Notes under the pieces: model-generated | Databases searched by the model: none | Seen by the model: only the letters and a program-made list of their open reading frames with translations | What the model was told of the DNA's origin: nothing | Program-made: the position numbers and the translations under genes | Shown: positions 15,878-25,659 of the stretch, piece after piece | How positions within the stretch are numbered: the first letter of the stretch is position 1 | How the letters are laid out: each line of letters opens with the position of its first letter | DNA from: Ekhidna sp051379705 | GTDB taxonomy: Bacteria; Bacteroidota; Bacteroidia; Cytophagales; Cyclobacteriaceae | Assembly: GCF_051379705.1 (NCBI RefSeq) | Contig: NZ_CP179868.1 | Span: 3,472,001-3,536,000, forward strand | DNA: 64,000 nucleotides | Direction: 5' to 3'

Positions 15878-17566
15878 ATGAAAAAACAGCCATGGCATGC
15901 CAGTTACCCCGACGGTGTAAGCACTGAGATAAATCCCGATAGTTACAGCTCTTTGCCAGTAATGGTTGATGAACGAATCGCAAAGTATAAAGACCTGGTA
16001 GCGTTTGAAAATATGGGAAAGGAAATGACCTTTTCCGAACTTGGTCAAGCCATCGACGATTTTGCCTCATACTTGCAAAATCATACGAATCTTAAAAAAG
16101 GAGACAGAGTAGCTATCCAGATGCCTAACCTCCTCCAATATCCTGTAGCATTATATGGAACACTTAAGGCTGGTATGGTTGTCGTGAACACAAATCCATT
16201 GTACACACCCAGCGAAATGCTTCATCAATTCAATGACTCTGGTGCGAAGGCGGTGGTTATCGTGGAGAATTTTGCTTCCAATTTGGAAGAGATATTAAGC
16301 GAGACCCAGATAGAAACGGTTATTGTTACTAAAATTGGCGATCTCATAGGAGGACTTAAAGGGAGCATTGTAAACTTCGTCGTGAAGAGCATAAAAAAAA
16401 TGGTACCACCGTACAGTCTTCCAAATGCAATCCCACTGAAACAGGCTATGAAACTCGGTGGAGATAAAGCTCCGGATAAAGTTGAAATTGAAAGCTCAGA
16501 ACTCGCTTTTCTACAATATACAGGTGGCACAACAGGCGTATCTAAAGGAGCAATGCTTACGCATAGGAATGTGGTTGCCAATATGGAGCAAGTATGCGAA
16601 TGGATGCTGCATGGTGGATTGGAAGAGCAGAAAGAAATTTTTATCACCGCTCTACCTATGTATCACATTTTCGCATTGACTTGCAATGCATTGATGACCG
16701 TTCGGATAGGTGCTAGAAATGTGCTGGTCACGAATCCACGAGATATGAAGGCGTTCCTCAAGGATTTAAGAAGACATCAGTGGTCAATATTGACAGGTGT
16801 AAATACCTTGTTTAATGGGTTACTAAATCAGCCTTCGTTTAAAGATCTTGATTTTTCGAAGGTTAAGTTTTCATTTGCCGGAGGCATGGCACTTCAAAAG
16901 TTTGTGGCTGATAAATGGATGGAAGTAACAGGAACACCGGTATCTGAGGGATACGGCTTAACTGAAACCTCTCCAGTTCTTACAGCTAATCCATTAAGGA
17001 AGGATGCAGAAACCGGATTTATAGGTATGCCAATCCCAAGCACAGAAGTGACTATTCTTGATGATGACGGAAAAGAAGTGCAGACTGGAGAAAGAGGAGA
17101 GCTTTGCGCTAGAGGACCTCAGGTATTTCAAGGATATTGGAACAGACCTGAGGAGACCAAAAATTGTTTCCATGAAGATTGGTTTAAAACCGGAGATATT
17201 GCGGTCATGAACGAACAAGGCTTCTTTAAAATAGTTGACCGTAAGAAGGAAATGATTTTAGTGTCTGGATTTAATGTTTATCCAAACGAAATTGAGGATT
17301 GTATTGCTTTGCATGAAAAGGTGCTGGAAGTAGGAGCGATAGGTGTGCCGGATAAGAAGTCGACAGAAGCTGTGAAGGTTTACATTGTAAAGGCAGACCC
17401 AAGCTTAACTGAAGAGGAAATAGCGGAGCATTGCAAAGAGAACCTCACTGGATATAAACGTCCAAAGTATATAGCATTTACCGATGAGTTACCAAAATCA
17501 AATGTTGGTAAAATTTTAAGGAGAATATTGAAAGAAAACGATTTAAAAACGAATACCTACGACTAA
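15878..17566 (+). CDS. fadD: Long-chain fatty acid-CoA ligase
   Basis: The protein has 562 residues and is an ANL-superfamily adenylating enzyme. The P-loop-like motif is YTGGTTGVSKGAMLTH (about residue 215), followed by GYGLTETSP and the hinge/ATP motifs WFKTGDIA and VDRKKEMI. The C-terminal lysine is in PKSNVGKILRR. It activates fatty acids to acyl-CoA with ATP for beta-oxidation or lipid synthesis. The length and the PLLQYPVALYGTLKAGMVVV-like N-terminal region match FadD rather than acetyl-CoA synthetase. A DUF3078 gene follows two bases after its stop, so they are probably co-transcribed. Confidence 0.93.
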   Translation: MKKQPWHASYPDGVSTEINPDSYSSLPVMVDERIAKYKDLVAFENMGKEMTFSELGQAIDDFASYLQNHTNLKKGDRVAIQMPNLLQYPVALYGTLKAGMVVVNTNPLYTPSEMLHQFNDSGAKAVVIVENFASNLEEILSETQIETVIVTKIGDLIGGLKGSIVNFVVKSIKKMVPPYSLPNAIPLKQAMKLGGDKAPDKVEIESSELAFLQYTGGTTGVSKGAMLTHRNVVANMEQVCEWMLHGGLEEQKEIFITALPMYHIFALTCNALMTVRIGARNVLVTNPRDMKAFLKDLRRHQWSILTGVNTLFNGLLNQPSFKDLDFSKVKFSFAGGMALQKFVADKWMEVTGTPVSEGYGLTETSPVLTANPLRKDAETGFIGMPIPSTEVTILDDDGKEVQTGERGELCARGPQVFQGYWNRPEETKNCFHEDWFKTGDIAVMNEQGFFKIVDRKKEMILVSGFNVYPNEIEDCIALHEKVLEVGAIGVPDKKSTEAVKVYIVKADPSLTEEEIAEHCKENLTGYKRPKYIAFTDELPKSNVGKILRRILKENDLKTNTYD

Positions 17567-17568
17567 GA

Positions 17569-18450
17569 ATGAAACTAAAAATTACCGCCCTATTACTTTT
17601 TTTAAGTTCGACCCTTTATGGGCAAAATACTGCTCAAGACACCACTTATTGGCGTATTGGTGGAACTAGCTCGCTCACATTCTCACAGGTTTCTTTGACT
17701 AACTGGGCAGCAGGTGGACAAAACTCAGTTGCCATAAATTCAAACTTCAGCATTTTCGCAAATCGTGTGAAGGGCAGAGGCAAGTGGGAAAATTCCATGG
17801 ATCTTGCTTACGGTTTAATCAAGCAGGGATCTGCAGGATTCAGTAAGTCCGATGACTTAATAAATCTAGCGACTAAGTACAGTTATCAAATGAGAAAAGA
17901 AAATGGTAAATGGTTCTACAGTGCATTGATGGACTTCAGAAGTCAGTTTTATGAAGGCTTTGATGCAGAGACAGGACTTGTGAAGATTTCAGACTTTATG
18001 GCTCCAGGATACCTAACGGTCGGTCTTGGTATCTCTTATGATCCCAGTGAGCAGCTAAGCTTTACTTATCAGCCCCTTACCGGGAAATTTACATTTGTTC
18101 GAGATCAGGAGCTTGCGGATCAGGGCGCCTATGGAGTAGATCCGGGTAGCAATTCACGTGCGGAATTTGGTTCATTCTTCCGAGCTAAATACAAAAACGA
18201 TATTTTCGAAAGTAAGCTTGAGTTGTTTACAGGATATACAGAGAATGTAGGGGAGATTGATGTGAACTGGCAGAATGCTCTTGTATTGCAATTGACCAAA
18301 GTGCTGTCTACAAACGTTTTCACTCAACTCATTTATGATGAAGATATTCTAATTGCCGGTGATGATGGTGAAACCAAAGCACGTGTTCAGTTCAAAAGTG
18401 TATTAGGTGTAGGTTTAACTTATAAATTCGGTAGGAAAAAACCACAATAA
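17569..18450 (+). CDS. Exported DUF3078 family protein
   Basis: The protein has 293 residues. The signal peptide (KLKITALLLFLSSTLYGQ) is followed by the DUF3078 signature WRIGGTSSLTFSQVSLTNWAAGG and by beta-strand repeats rich in Tyr and Phe up to a final GVGLTYKFGRK, the pattern of an outer-membrane barrel. The family is essentially restricted to Bacteroidota and its function is unknown. It begins two bases behind fadD, suggesting shared transcription, although the link to fatty acid metabolism is only positional. Confidence 0.85.
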   Translation: MKLKITALLLFLSSTLYGQNTAQDTTYWRIGGTSSLTFSQVSLTNWAAGGQNSVAINSNFSIFANRVKGRGKWENSMDLAYGLIKQGSAGFSKSDDLINLATKYSYQMRKENGKWFYSALMDFRSQFYEGFDAETGLVKISDFMAPGYLTVGLGISYDPSEQLSFTYQPLTGKFTFVRDQELADQGAYGVDPGSNSRAEFGSFFRAKYKNDIFESKLELFTGYTENVGEIDVNWQNALVLQLTKVLSTNVFTQLIYDEDILIAGDDGETKARVQFKSVLGVGLTYKFGRKKPQ

Positions 18451-18458
18451 TGACTTAA

Positions 18459-18480
18459 AATGATAACGGAGCGTATCATT
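18459..18480. repeat. Short inverted repeat after the DUF3078 gene
   Basis: AATGATA and TATCATT form perfect seven-base arms around an eight-base spacer, nine bases behind the DUF3078 stop. There is no T run after it, so it may be a weak transcript end or a binding site before the hydroxylase gene. Confidence 0.35.
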
Positions 18481-18532
18481 AATTAATCTTGTCGCTTCAA
18501 ATCAAAAATAACTTAGATAAAAAAAATAGACT

Positions 18533-19510
18533 ATGCCAGAATTTAATGTAGGGGATAACATGATTTACATATTCCCGATCCTTCTCCTTTTTATGGTTGT
18601 AGAGTTCTTTGTAGCTAGACATGACTATGAGTTGAAGGACTCACTTGCTGGATTTGGAATTGCTTTAGGTGCCGCATTCATTTCTTTCTTCACCAAGGCG
18701 TTCACTGTAGCTGTGATCTTTCAGGGTGTGTTTAACTTTTTTGAACCATTAAGAGCTGAGTATTTAAACTACACAACAATTGGTTGGGCATGGTGGGCCT
18801 GGGTTCTTGCAATTGTTGCAGATGATTTTAATTTTTATTGGCATCATAGATGGAGTCATACGGTTAGATTGTTGTGGGCAGCACATGTTCCGCATCACTC
18901 TTCAAAAAATTATAATCTAGCAGTTAGCATTCGAAACGGATGGTTTATCACATTTTACAAGCCTATTTTTTGGTTGTGGATGGCAGTGATTGGGTTTGAA
19001 CCGATTATGATTGGCTCAGCTTTGATCATCAATGCTACTTATCAGTATTTCTTACATACTAAGTTGATTGGCTCCTTAGGCTTTTTCGGAAAAATATTTA
19101 ATAACCCGTACGTTCACGCTGTTCACCATTCAAGCAATATTGAATACCTGGATAAAAATCATGGAGGGATTCTTCTGATCTGGGATCACATATTCGGAAC
19201 ATGGCAGAATACAATAAAAGGTGTTAATCCTCACTATGGGATTTTAAAAAGCCCGGACACATACAATCCAATAAAGCTTAACACGCATATTTTCGTTGAC
19301 ATTTTTAACGATGTTAAGAAAGCCAAAAGCTTCAAAGAAGCGTTCATGTACATCTTTGGTCCTCCAGGATGGAGCCCTGACAACAGCTCGCTTACAGCGA
19401 AGCAAATACAGGAATTGTTTTATGCAGGAAAAATATCAGCTGATGCCCAATTCGAAGGAATAAACCTGGTTGAGGCTAATAAAGAGGATTCCTCTGAAAA
19501 GGCCGCATAG
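18533..19510 (+). CDS. Sterol desaturase/fatty acid hydroxylase family membrane protein
   Basis: The protein has 325 residues with about five membrane segments. Histidine boxes for the di-iron centre are WHHRWSH (about 102-108), HVPHHSS and HAVHHSSN, the set found in the FA_hydroxylase superfamily. Members insert hydroxyl groups or double bonds in sterols, carotenoids or lipid chains. Which lipid is used here is unknown. The C-terminal 60 residues are soluble and charged. It lies downstream of fadD and the DUF3078 gene on the same strand after an 82-base gap. Confidence 0.88.
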   Translation: MPEFNVGDNMIYIFPILLLFMVVEFFVARHDYELKDSLAGFGIALGAAFISFFTKAFTVAVIFQGVFNFFEPLRAEYLNYTTIGWAWWAWVLAIVADDFNFYWHHRWSHTVRLLWAAHVPHHSSKNYNLAVSIRNGWFITFYKPIFWLWMAVIGFEPIMIGSALIINATYQYFLHTKLIGSLGFFGKIFNNPYVHAVHHSSNIEYLDKNHGGILLIWDHIFGTWQNTIKGVNPHYGILKSPDTYNPIKLNTHIFVDIFNDVKKAKSFKEAFMYIFGPPGWSPDNSSLTAKQIQELFYAGKISADAQFEGINLVEANKEDSSEKAA

Positions 19511-19628
19511 GACTAAGATAAATCAGTACATCATACGATTTTGAGTTCTTCATTATCACATGAATAACTGGAAGGGTTCGCTTAAGAAGAAACTCAAATG
19601 GCTTTAAAGCGTGCGAGGAATTATTAAT

Positions 19629-20516
19629 CTATAATGATTCTTTGGATTTTATATGAACATCGCGTTGAGGGAATGGAATTTCTATTCCCTTTTCTTTGAA
19701 CTTCTCAAAAATCGCGAAATAGAGCTCAGACTTCAGTCTTCTGGGCTTATCGGTAAAGGTGGAAGTCCAAATAGCGAGCGTGAAGTTTAGCGAGCTATCA
19801 CCAAATTCATCAAAAAAAACGTGTGGCGTTGGATGCGTTAACACATGTTCATTTTCCTCAGCTACTTTCATTAATACTCCTCGAATCTCCTCAGGATCTT
19901 CATTGTAGCTCACACCAACTGGGAGGTCGAACCGAATGTTTCGGTCATTGTGACTCCAGTTGATTACCCGAGAAGAGATAAATTCGGAATTCGGAACGAT
20001 GATGGATATGTTTTCATTGGTGAGAATAGTGGTTGCTCTTACAGAGATATTTATTACATCCCCTTCTGTGTCTCCAACCACTATTCGATCTCCGACTTTG
20101 ATGGGTTTTTCGAACAGGATAATTATACCTGAGATGAAATTGTCTGTAATATTCTGGAGACCAAATCCGATACCGACACCCAATGCACCTGCTAATAAGC
20201 TCAAAGAGCTCATGTCTATACCGGCACTTTGAATGATGAATATTGAGCCGATGAACATGATCATTACCCGTGTGATCAGCCCAATGGAGTTTCTGGCTCC
20301 TTTTTCCATATTGGCTTTAGCCAATATTTTGTTCACCAACAGATTTCTAAATCGCTTAGCCAGAAAAGTGAGAATAACGAAACTGATAAGGAAGTACAGA
20401 ATGGTTCCTAGCGTAATCTTACTATTTCCCAGATTGAACAAGTTGGTGGTAAAGATTTCACCAACTTGAGATAGGAAGCTGATAATCTTATCCCAGATTG
20501 TTTGTATTGATTCCAT
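19629..20516 (-). CDS. MscS-family mechanosensitive channel
   Basis: The protein has 295 residues. Two or three N-terminal helices are followed by the pore helix with its Gly/Ala pattern (LSLLAGALGVGIGFGLQNITDNF at about 105-127) and the beta domain motif LFEKPIKVGDRIVVGDTEGDV. The C-terminal domain ends in FPQRDVHIKSKE. It opens under membrane tension to release solutes on osmotic downshock. The length is that of small E. coli-type MscS. It is transcribed alone, converging with the hydroxylase gene. Confidence 0.94.
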   Translation of the reverse strand: MESIQTIWDKIISFLSQVGEIFTTNLFNLGNSKITLGTILYFLISFVILTFLAKRFRNLLVNKILAKANMEKGARNSIGLITRVMIMFIGSIFIIQSAGIDMSSLSLLAGALGVGIGFGLQNITDNFISGIIILFEKPIKVGDRIVVGDTEGDVINISVRATTILTNENISIIVPNSEFISSRVINWSHNDRNIRFDLPVGVSYNEDPEEIRGVLMKVAEENEHVLTHPTPHVFFDEFGDSSLNFTLAIWTSTFTDKPRRLKSELYFAIFEKFKEKGIEIPFPQRDVHIKSKESL

Positions 20517-20575
20517 TAAACATCGTTATTCGGGTAAACCTAACTCAGATCGATGAGAAAATGAATATTGTTCTC

Positions 20576-22684
20576 CTAGAACTTAAGCCTAAGCATGGCT
20601 TTAATCTCCGAAGCAGTATCTCCAAAAGAAGTATCTAATGAAGAGCCTATCAAATTGGCAACTCCGATAGCACCGGGAAATGTCGTCTGAGCATATCTAA
20701 CCCAGATTGATATATTCTTAACCGGGTCATATCTTACCATAGCGTAAGTTCTAACCCCGGATCCATTGTAAGCAGGTATGGAGAAAGCGTATAGAACATC
20801 GCTCTCGTATACATATTGTGCATTGTCAAAATCGTCTGTTTCAAATACAGCCACGCGTGTGTTAAACTTCAATCTCCAGACAGAAAAGTTCACGTCCTGT
20901 ACAATGGCAAATCCTTTAGTGAATACGGCGTTTTCATCCTGAGTGCTGCTTTGAACTTTGGTTTTTAGCTTCAGCCATGGACGAAGCTCATAGTCGATAT
21001 TGAAAATATAGTTTCGCTTGATTTGGTCAGCCAGAATGTTCAGATTTTCATCTGCCACAGTGACTTGCCTATTTTGCTGACGAGCTTGAACATACATAGA
21101 TATTTGGCGTGTCGGAAAGTGGGAATATCGAACCAACCATTCCTGACCTACAGAAGGAGCTTCCGTTCTAAATTTTAACCAAGGAAACTTAAAGCGGTCA
21201 TAATAGGCGTTTAGCTTATGCCTTCGGTTTGGCTTTATTGAAATGCCCCAATAAGTACCCTTTTCATTGATGTTTCTTGAATTCTCTGAGAATGCATTGC
21301 CATAAAATGAATGAAAGTCTCGATCGTAATTACGAAGTACCATTGCCATGTCTACAGTGCGAGATAGACTGGCTACTAATCCTCCAATAGCTCCAATTCC
21401 ACCACTTTTCGAACGAGCAGCCTCTCCGAAGAAGGTGAAGTTTTGCCAGGTGTAATGCGAGTATATCGAGGTGATGTAATTGTGATCTCCCTTGAATTCA
21501 AATTGGTTGTAGTTGTTGGGCCTCCGCTGTAGCGGTTTGCTGTATTGGCTATTCAGACCAGAGATTCCAAGTGTGAAACGCCGATGTGGGGAATATTCCA
21601 ATACTGCACCGATAGACTGTTCTTCGATTTGATCTTTAGAAGCAAGCTCTCTTGGTGTACGATGGAATCCTGTGTTTTGAATGGAGTTTACAAATTCTTC
21701 GAAATCTGCAAATGTGGTATCTGTTTGAATATTACCATCTTGTTTTAGATTAGAATAGAAGACCGTAAGTTCCAGATCACCCTGCTTTCGAGTAATGCCC
21801 GCCCCACGAAAAAAACCAGCTTCTAAGACAGATGTATATGGTCTCAGCCCAAGGCTATTTCGCTTGGTGGTATTCACTGTTTCGGAGCCTTTTCCGGCAT
21901 TGAAACCTGCACCAAAAACAATGCCCTGTCCGATTTGCATTTGGAAATCACCCAGCATTATTTTTTCGAACCCAAGTTTGTTTTCAAGCATTAGATGGTA
22001 AGAGTAGAAATCAAAACCTTTCTGACCATCATCAAATGAAAATCGCTCTCCATTGTCTTTCTCAAAAGTGAATCCAAGACTAAAGTCGTTGCGATGGCTG
22101 GTTCTAAACCTTCCATATATTTTGTTTTGTGACCCCTGATATCGGGTAGGAGCTGTCGTCACTGTATCTATCACATTGTCAGCCTCATCCCGAATGAATG
22201 TAGTGTCTAATGGAAGGGCAGCTGTATAACCTGTTTGCTGTTCCAATCTGCGTGAATATCTGAGAAGAAAGTAATTATTCTCTTCCGTAAGAATCCTTTT
22301 CATCAATGGTCGCCCATCTGTAAGTGATTCTTCAACGGTGATGAATGGAAGTAGCAGTTTAATGGTTTCCAAATCGATCTCGGGAATAGCCTGGAGCTCA
22401 TTTATTGAGAGAAAATTTCCAAATTGATCTCGGTAGTTGAAGAAATTGGAGAGCTGAGCCGGATTGAGCACATATAGCGATGCTAGTTCCTCTGGCTCTA
22501 CAGTATTAAGATTTAGCTTGTTCGTGTAATAGAGCAGCAACGATTCGTAAATATCTTCATAAGAAACATCCTCATCCTGCACCTGAAAAAGACGCTCTGC
22601 GAAATCTTCAAGGTTGATTTCCTCATTTTGGGCAAGGGAGGATAGCCCGCAAAAAATGAATAGTATGGTAATCCACTTCTTCAT
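20576..22684 (-). CDS. Exported protein with N-terminal helix-hairpin-helix region and C-terminal barrel
   Basis: The protein has 702 residues. A signal peptide is followed at about 55-115 by tandem helix-hairpin-helix-like units (LNLNTVEPEELASLYVLNPAQL and FLSINELQAIPEID), like the ComEA DNA-binding region. The other 580 residues are beta-rich with many Tyr/Phe/Arg strands and the closing strand IKAMLRLKF, typical of an outer-membrane barrel. Such fusions are conserved in Bacteroidota, often annotated only as helix-hairpin-helix proteins. The PorV-like gene upstream overlaps it by four bases (ATGA), so the two are probably made together. A DNA or envelope role is suggested but unproven. Confidence 0.8.
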   Translation of the reverse strand: MKKWITILFIFCGLSSLAQNEEINLEDFAERLFQVQDEDVSYEDIYESLLLYYTNKLNLNTVEPEELASLYVLNPAQLSNFFNYRDQFGNFLSINELQAIPEIDLETIKLLLPFITVEESLTDGRPLMKRILTEENNYFLLRYSRRLEQQTGYTAALPLDTTFIRDEADNVIDTVTTAPTRYQGSQNKIYGRFRTSHRNDFSLGFTFEKDNGERFSFDDGQKGFDFYSYHLMLENKLGFEKIMLGDFQMQIGQGIVFGAGFNAGKGSETVNTTKRNSLGLRPYTSVLEAGFFRGAGITRKQGDLELTVFYSNLKQDGNIQTDTTFADFEEFVNSIQNTGFHRTPRELASKDQIEEQSIGAVLEYSPHRRFTLGISGLNSQYSKPLQRRPNNYNQFEFKGDHNYITSIYSHYTWQNFTFFGEAARSKSGGIGAIGGLVASLSRTVDMAMVLRNYDRDFHSFYGNAFSENSRNINEKGTYWGISIKPNRRHKLNAYYDRFKFPWLKFRTEAPSVGQEWLVRYSHFPTRQISMYVQARQQNRQVTVADENLNILADQIKRNYIFNIDYELRPWLKLKTKVQSSTQDENAVFTKGFAIVQDVNFSVWRLKFNTRVAVFETDDFDNAQYVYESDVLYAFSIPAYNGSGVRTYAMVRYDPVKNISIWVRYAQTTFPGAIGVANLIGSSLDTSFGDTASEIKAMLRLKF

Positions 22685-23490
22685 TTTTTAAATGAATAGG
22701 CAACAGATATTTCGTGAATACTTCCCAGCTTAGAATCATTAGAGAAGCCGTAATCAAACTTTAGGTTTTTCGGGTGAAACCCTACTCCAAATGCGCCCAA
22801 AAATGGTTGAGTACTAATGCCTGTGCGCACGAACACTTTTTCAATGATTTGGTATTCGATTCCAGCTCTGAAAATCTCATCGAAATCCAGATCTTTTTCT
22901 ACTTCCATGTTAAGCATCAGTTCCTCAGAAGGACGGTAGGAGAGACCTCCTTTCATGACAGTAGGGATGCGTTCACCTGTTTCAGAATCAAACTTTGCCT
23001 GGTTGAGATTAAAAATATTCGCACCAAATCTCAACTGCTTTGTGATTTCAGCAATACCTCCGAATTGTATAGCCAGCGCTCTACTTGTTCCAACAGTTGA
23101 GATATTGTATTGGAGTAGATCAACACCCAATGAAAGACTCACCATTTGGATCTTATTTCCGATGGCCAGATGCACGCGCTGCTCACTGTAAATATCATCT
23201 CCAAACTTGTAGAACCCGACCCCAGCATTCCCAATATCTGTCGTATAAATAGCTCCAGCTCCAATCACCTGAAATTGACTTACGCCATAGCGATTTTGGT
23301 AAGATGCGAATGCGGCATGATCTTCTACTCGTCCAAGTCCTCCTATGTTGTTAAACAAACTATACTCATCTCCAAGCGTTAACGATGCTCCGGCCATCCC
23401 TGCACTTCTTCCACCCAGGTTAAAAGATCCGACTTGTGCATAAGATGTGAAACTGAATGTGATGAGCAAAAGCAGCGGAATTCGTTTCAT
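22681..23490 (-). CDS. PorV/FadL-like outer-membrane barrel protein
   Basis: The protein has 269 residues. The signal peptide (KRIPLLLLITFSFTSYAQ) is followed by LGGRSAGMAGASLTLGDEYSLFNNIGGLG, the N-terminal signature shared by PorV/PorQ and other FadL-fold proteins of Bacteroidota, where the glycine/asparagine segment plugs the barrel. The remaining sequence alternates barrel strands and ends HEISVAYSFKK. It could be an accessory of the type IX secretion outer-membrane complex or a small hydrophobic-substrate porin. No other type IX gene is in the window. It overlaps the helix-hairpin-helix barrel gene by four bases. Confidence 0.8.
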   Translation of the reverse strand: MKRIPLLLLITFSFTSYAQVGSFNLGGRSAGMAGASLTLGDEYSLFNNIGGLGRVEDHAAFASYQNRYGVSQFQVIGAGAIYTTDIGNAGVGFYKFGDDIYSEQRVHLAIGNKIQMVSLSLGVDLLQYNISTVGTSRALAIQFGGIAEITKQLRFGANIFNLNQAKFDSETGERIPTVMKGGLSYRPSEELMLNMEVEKDLDFDEIFRAGIEYQIIEKVFVRTGISTQPFLGAFGVGFHPKNLKFDYGFSNDSKLGSIHEISVAYSFKK

Positions 23491-23545
23491 AGTTGCAAAG
23501 TATGCATTTGGCAGCTTTAATTCAATAATCGTAAATTAACTAGTC

Positions 23546-24163
23546 ATGAAAATTCTATCTATTGTCTTTCTTGGCCTGCTTGTGGATCATTTGTCTGCTC
23601 AGCAGATAGATACATTGCGATATGAAAGTGGTGAAATCAAGGCCATAGGTCCCAAGGTTGAAGAAGGAAAATTTGGAATTTGGACATACTACTATCCCGG
23701 CGGGGAACTCAATAGCCTACTAACGTTTCGTGAAGACGTGCTGGATGGTGATCAAAAGTATTATTCATTTGATGGAAAACTGATTGGCTTAGAGTATTAT
23801 CAAAATGGATTGTTGCAAGACTCAGCTGTGTATTATTACTCATCGGGTCAACTGGAAAAGCACGGAACATATCAAGATGGCTTATACCAAGGAAAATGGA
23901 AATTCTATCATGAAAATGGTGAGCTAAAAAGATCAGGCTTTTATGAAGAGGGAATTCCAAACGGGCAATGGTCATTCTATTTTGAGAATGGTCTACTAAA
24001 TCAGGAAGGAATTTTGAATGAGGGCTTAGAAAGTGGTTTCTGGAAATATTACGATGAAGGTGGGAGTCAATTGTATGAAGGCTACTGGGAGTATGGCAAG
24101 GAAGTAGGGCAATGGTACTTTTTCAAAAAAGGGAAAAAGAAAAAATGGAAACACTTTGACTAG
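23546..24163 (+). CDS. Exported MORN-variant repeat protein (YwqK-like)
   Basis: The protein has 205 residues. A signal peptide ends near LSAQQ, then about seven repeats of 22-24 residues follow with the pattern G-x-W-x-Y-Y-x-x-G-x-L-x-x-x-G-x-Y-x-x-G, for example GKWKFYHENGELKRSGFYEE and GQWSFYFENGLLNQEGILNE. This is the MORN_2 variant seen in YwqK-type proteins. Such repeats form an extended beta structure and often mediate protein or membrane contacts. It faces the PorV-like gene divergently and converges with the Omp85-like gene, overlapping it by four bases at the end. The function is unknown. Confidence 0.85.
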   Translation: MKILSIVFLGLLVDHLSAQQIDTLRYESGEIKAIGPKVEEGKFGIWTYYYPGGELNSLLTFREDVLDGDQKYYSFDGKLIGLEYYQNGLLQDSAVYYYSSGQLEKHGTYQDGLYQGKWKFYHENGELKRSGFYEEGIPNGQWSFYFENGLLNQEGILNEGLESGFWKYYDEGGSQLYEGYWEYGKEVGQWYFFKKGKKKKWKHFD

Positions 24164-25575
24164 AAGAGGGTAAGCAGGTTGACAAAGAAGAAGGTTTCAT
24201 CCTGCGACGTATGAGAAAGTTCGAACCTGAATGTCAAGTCGTTAACCACTACCAGATCGATACCTGTTCCAAAACTGTATAGGTACTGATCGGAAAGCAG
24301 ATCACTACCGTCATAGTTGGGATATCCGACAGCATACCCCTGATCAAAATAGATTTTGCCGTAAATGGTAATCGGGAAGGTTTGAAACTGCCGAACGGGC
24401 ATTACTTTTGAGATGTCATATTTCCTCCCAAAGAGCCGGTGCTTAAATTCATTTCGCTGCAGAATATATGAACTGGCTTCTATGATTCTGAGATCGTAAC
24501 CACGAAGTACTTCCTTTAGAAATCCGACAGAATAATAGTTGAAGTAGCTTCGGTCTTTAGCTGGGAATGTGCTTAAGCCGGAAATATCAGCTACCAGGTA
24601 GAATTTGTCTTTGAATTCCCAATACTTCGTGAGAGCCAAACGAGCTCTCCAATAGTCTACTCCATCGTCATAGAAACCAAGACCGTGCTTGAACAATCCA
24701 ACTTGGTACCATTCACCATGGGTAGGGTAGTTGATATTATTTCGTTTGTCCCACACATATGAATGACCGATCCATACATGTTGTTGCTGGGTTTGGCTAC
24801 TTCCAAGATAGTTGGGGTTCAGTACTGCAATTGTATCTGCTACATCCAGGCGAACATGACCTATGGTAGTCCGATGAAATGAGTAGAAAGAGCTTCTGTA
24901 TGAGTGCCTTAAAGAAGTTTTGTATGCTCGCCTGAGAACATCATTTTGTGAGGATGCGAAACGCCTGATGTTTTCACGGGTGACCACCGGAACGTTCTTG
25001 GTTTCGAAATAGCTGCTACTGATGCGAAATCCGTTTCTTTGTTTTTTATCGACATATGGAATGCTATAGATCACATTTACTACAGTCTCAAATCCGGTTT
25101 GGAGCCAGAGCCTGAGGATTTCGCCTCTACCTCTAAAGTTGAATTGAGTAAGCTTGATTCCGTAATTCACGCGACTTAAGTCACGATCGCGGTTGACCCA
25201 CCAATCATTGAAGTTTCTATCCACTAATCGGAAAATAGGAAGCGGATAGAAGTACCAACGTTCGTCGACGGTGATTTTGATATCTGTAGAGTTATCAGTG
25301 GTGTTGATCAACTCCAGAGAAACTTCATTGAAAAGGTTAGTATTATAGATCCGATTGCGATCCCAGATAAACATGCTGTCGATTTGGAAGAGCTTATAGG
25401 TGTCACCTTCTGAGAAGCTCAGTTCCCTAGTGATCATTTGAGGTCTTGTTTTGAAATTACCTTCAATGAGTATTTGACCAATTGTTAAAGATTTGGTGGA
25501 ATCTTGCTGACAGTAGATCAACTGACAGATACCAAGAAAAACGGAAAGCAGTAAACACCTTTTCAAATCAATCAA
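24160..25575 (-). CDS. Omp85/BamA-like outer-membrane barrel protein with one POTRA domain
   Basis: The protein has 471 residues. A signal peptide is followed at about 30-105 by a single POTRA domain (IGQILIEGNFKTRPQMITREL...GDTYKLFQIDSM...LFNEVSLELI) and then a barrel of the surface-antigen (D15) type ending with Phe. BamA itself has five POTRA domains and about 800 residues, so this is a smaller Omp85 paralogue, perhaps a TamA-like or lipid-export barrel. Translation apparently begins at TTG; no in-frame ATG lies before the signal peptide. It is divergent from yidD. Confidence 0.82.
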   Translation of the reverse strand: MIDLKRCLLLSVFLGICQLIYCQQDSTKSLTIGQILIEGNFKTRPQMITRELSFSEGDTYKLFQIDSMFIWDRNRIYNTNLFNEVSLELINTTDNSTDIKITVDERWYFYPLPIFRLVDRNFNDWWVNRDRDLSRVNYGIKLTQFNFRGRGEILRLWLQTGFETVVNVIYSIPYVDKKQRNGFRISSSYFETKNVPVVTRENIRRFASSQNDVLRRAYKTSLRHSYRSSFYSFHRTTIGHVRLDVADTIAVLNPNYLGSSQTQQQHVWIGHSYVWDKRNNINYPTHGEWYQVGLFKHGLGFYDDGVDYWRARLALTKYWEFKDKFYLVADISGLSTFPAKDRSYFNYYSVGFLKEVLRGYDLRIIEASSYILQRNEFKHRLFGRKYDISKVMPVRQFQTFPITIYGKIYFDQGYAVGYPNYDGSDLLSDQYLYSFGTGIDLVVVNDLTFRFELSHTSQDETFFFVNLLTLF

Positions 25576-25659
25576 ATTTGGATAGCTATCTTAGCGGGTA
25601 ACGTGCAAACAGAATGATTTTTTGATGCGCTTGCAAATTTGCATGGTACTTTTACGCAC

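Noticed and set aside
15691..15927. Plus-strand open frame starting inside the tRNA-like gene
   Set aside because: It runs through the tRNA 3' half, a terminator and the fadD start; no coding features.
22774..23382. Plus-strand frames opposite the PorV-like gene
   Set aside because: Shadows of the barrel gene; no signal peptide or homology pattern.
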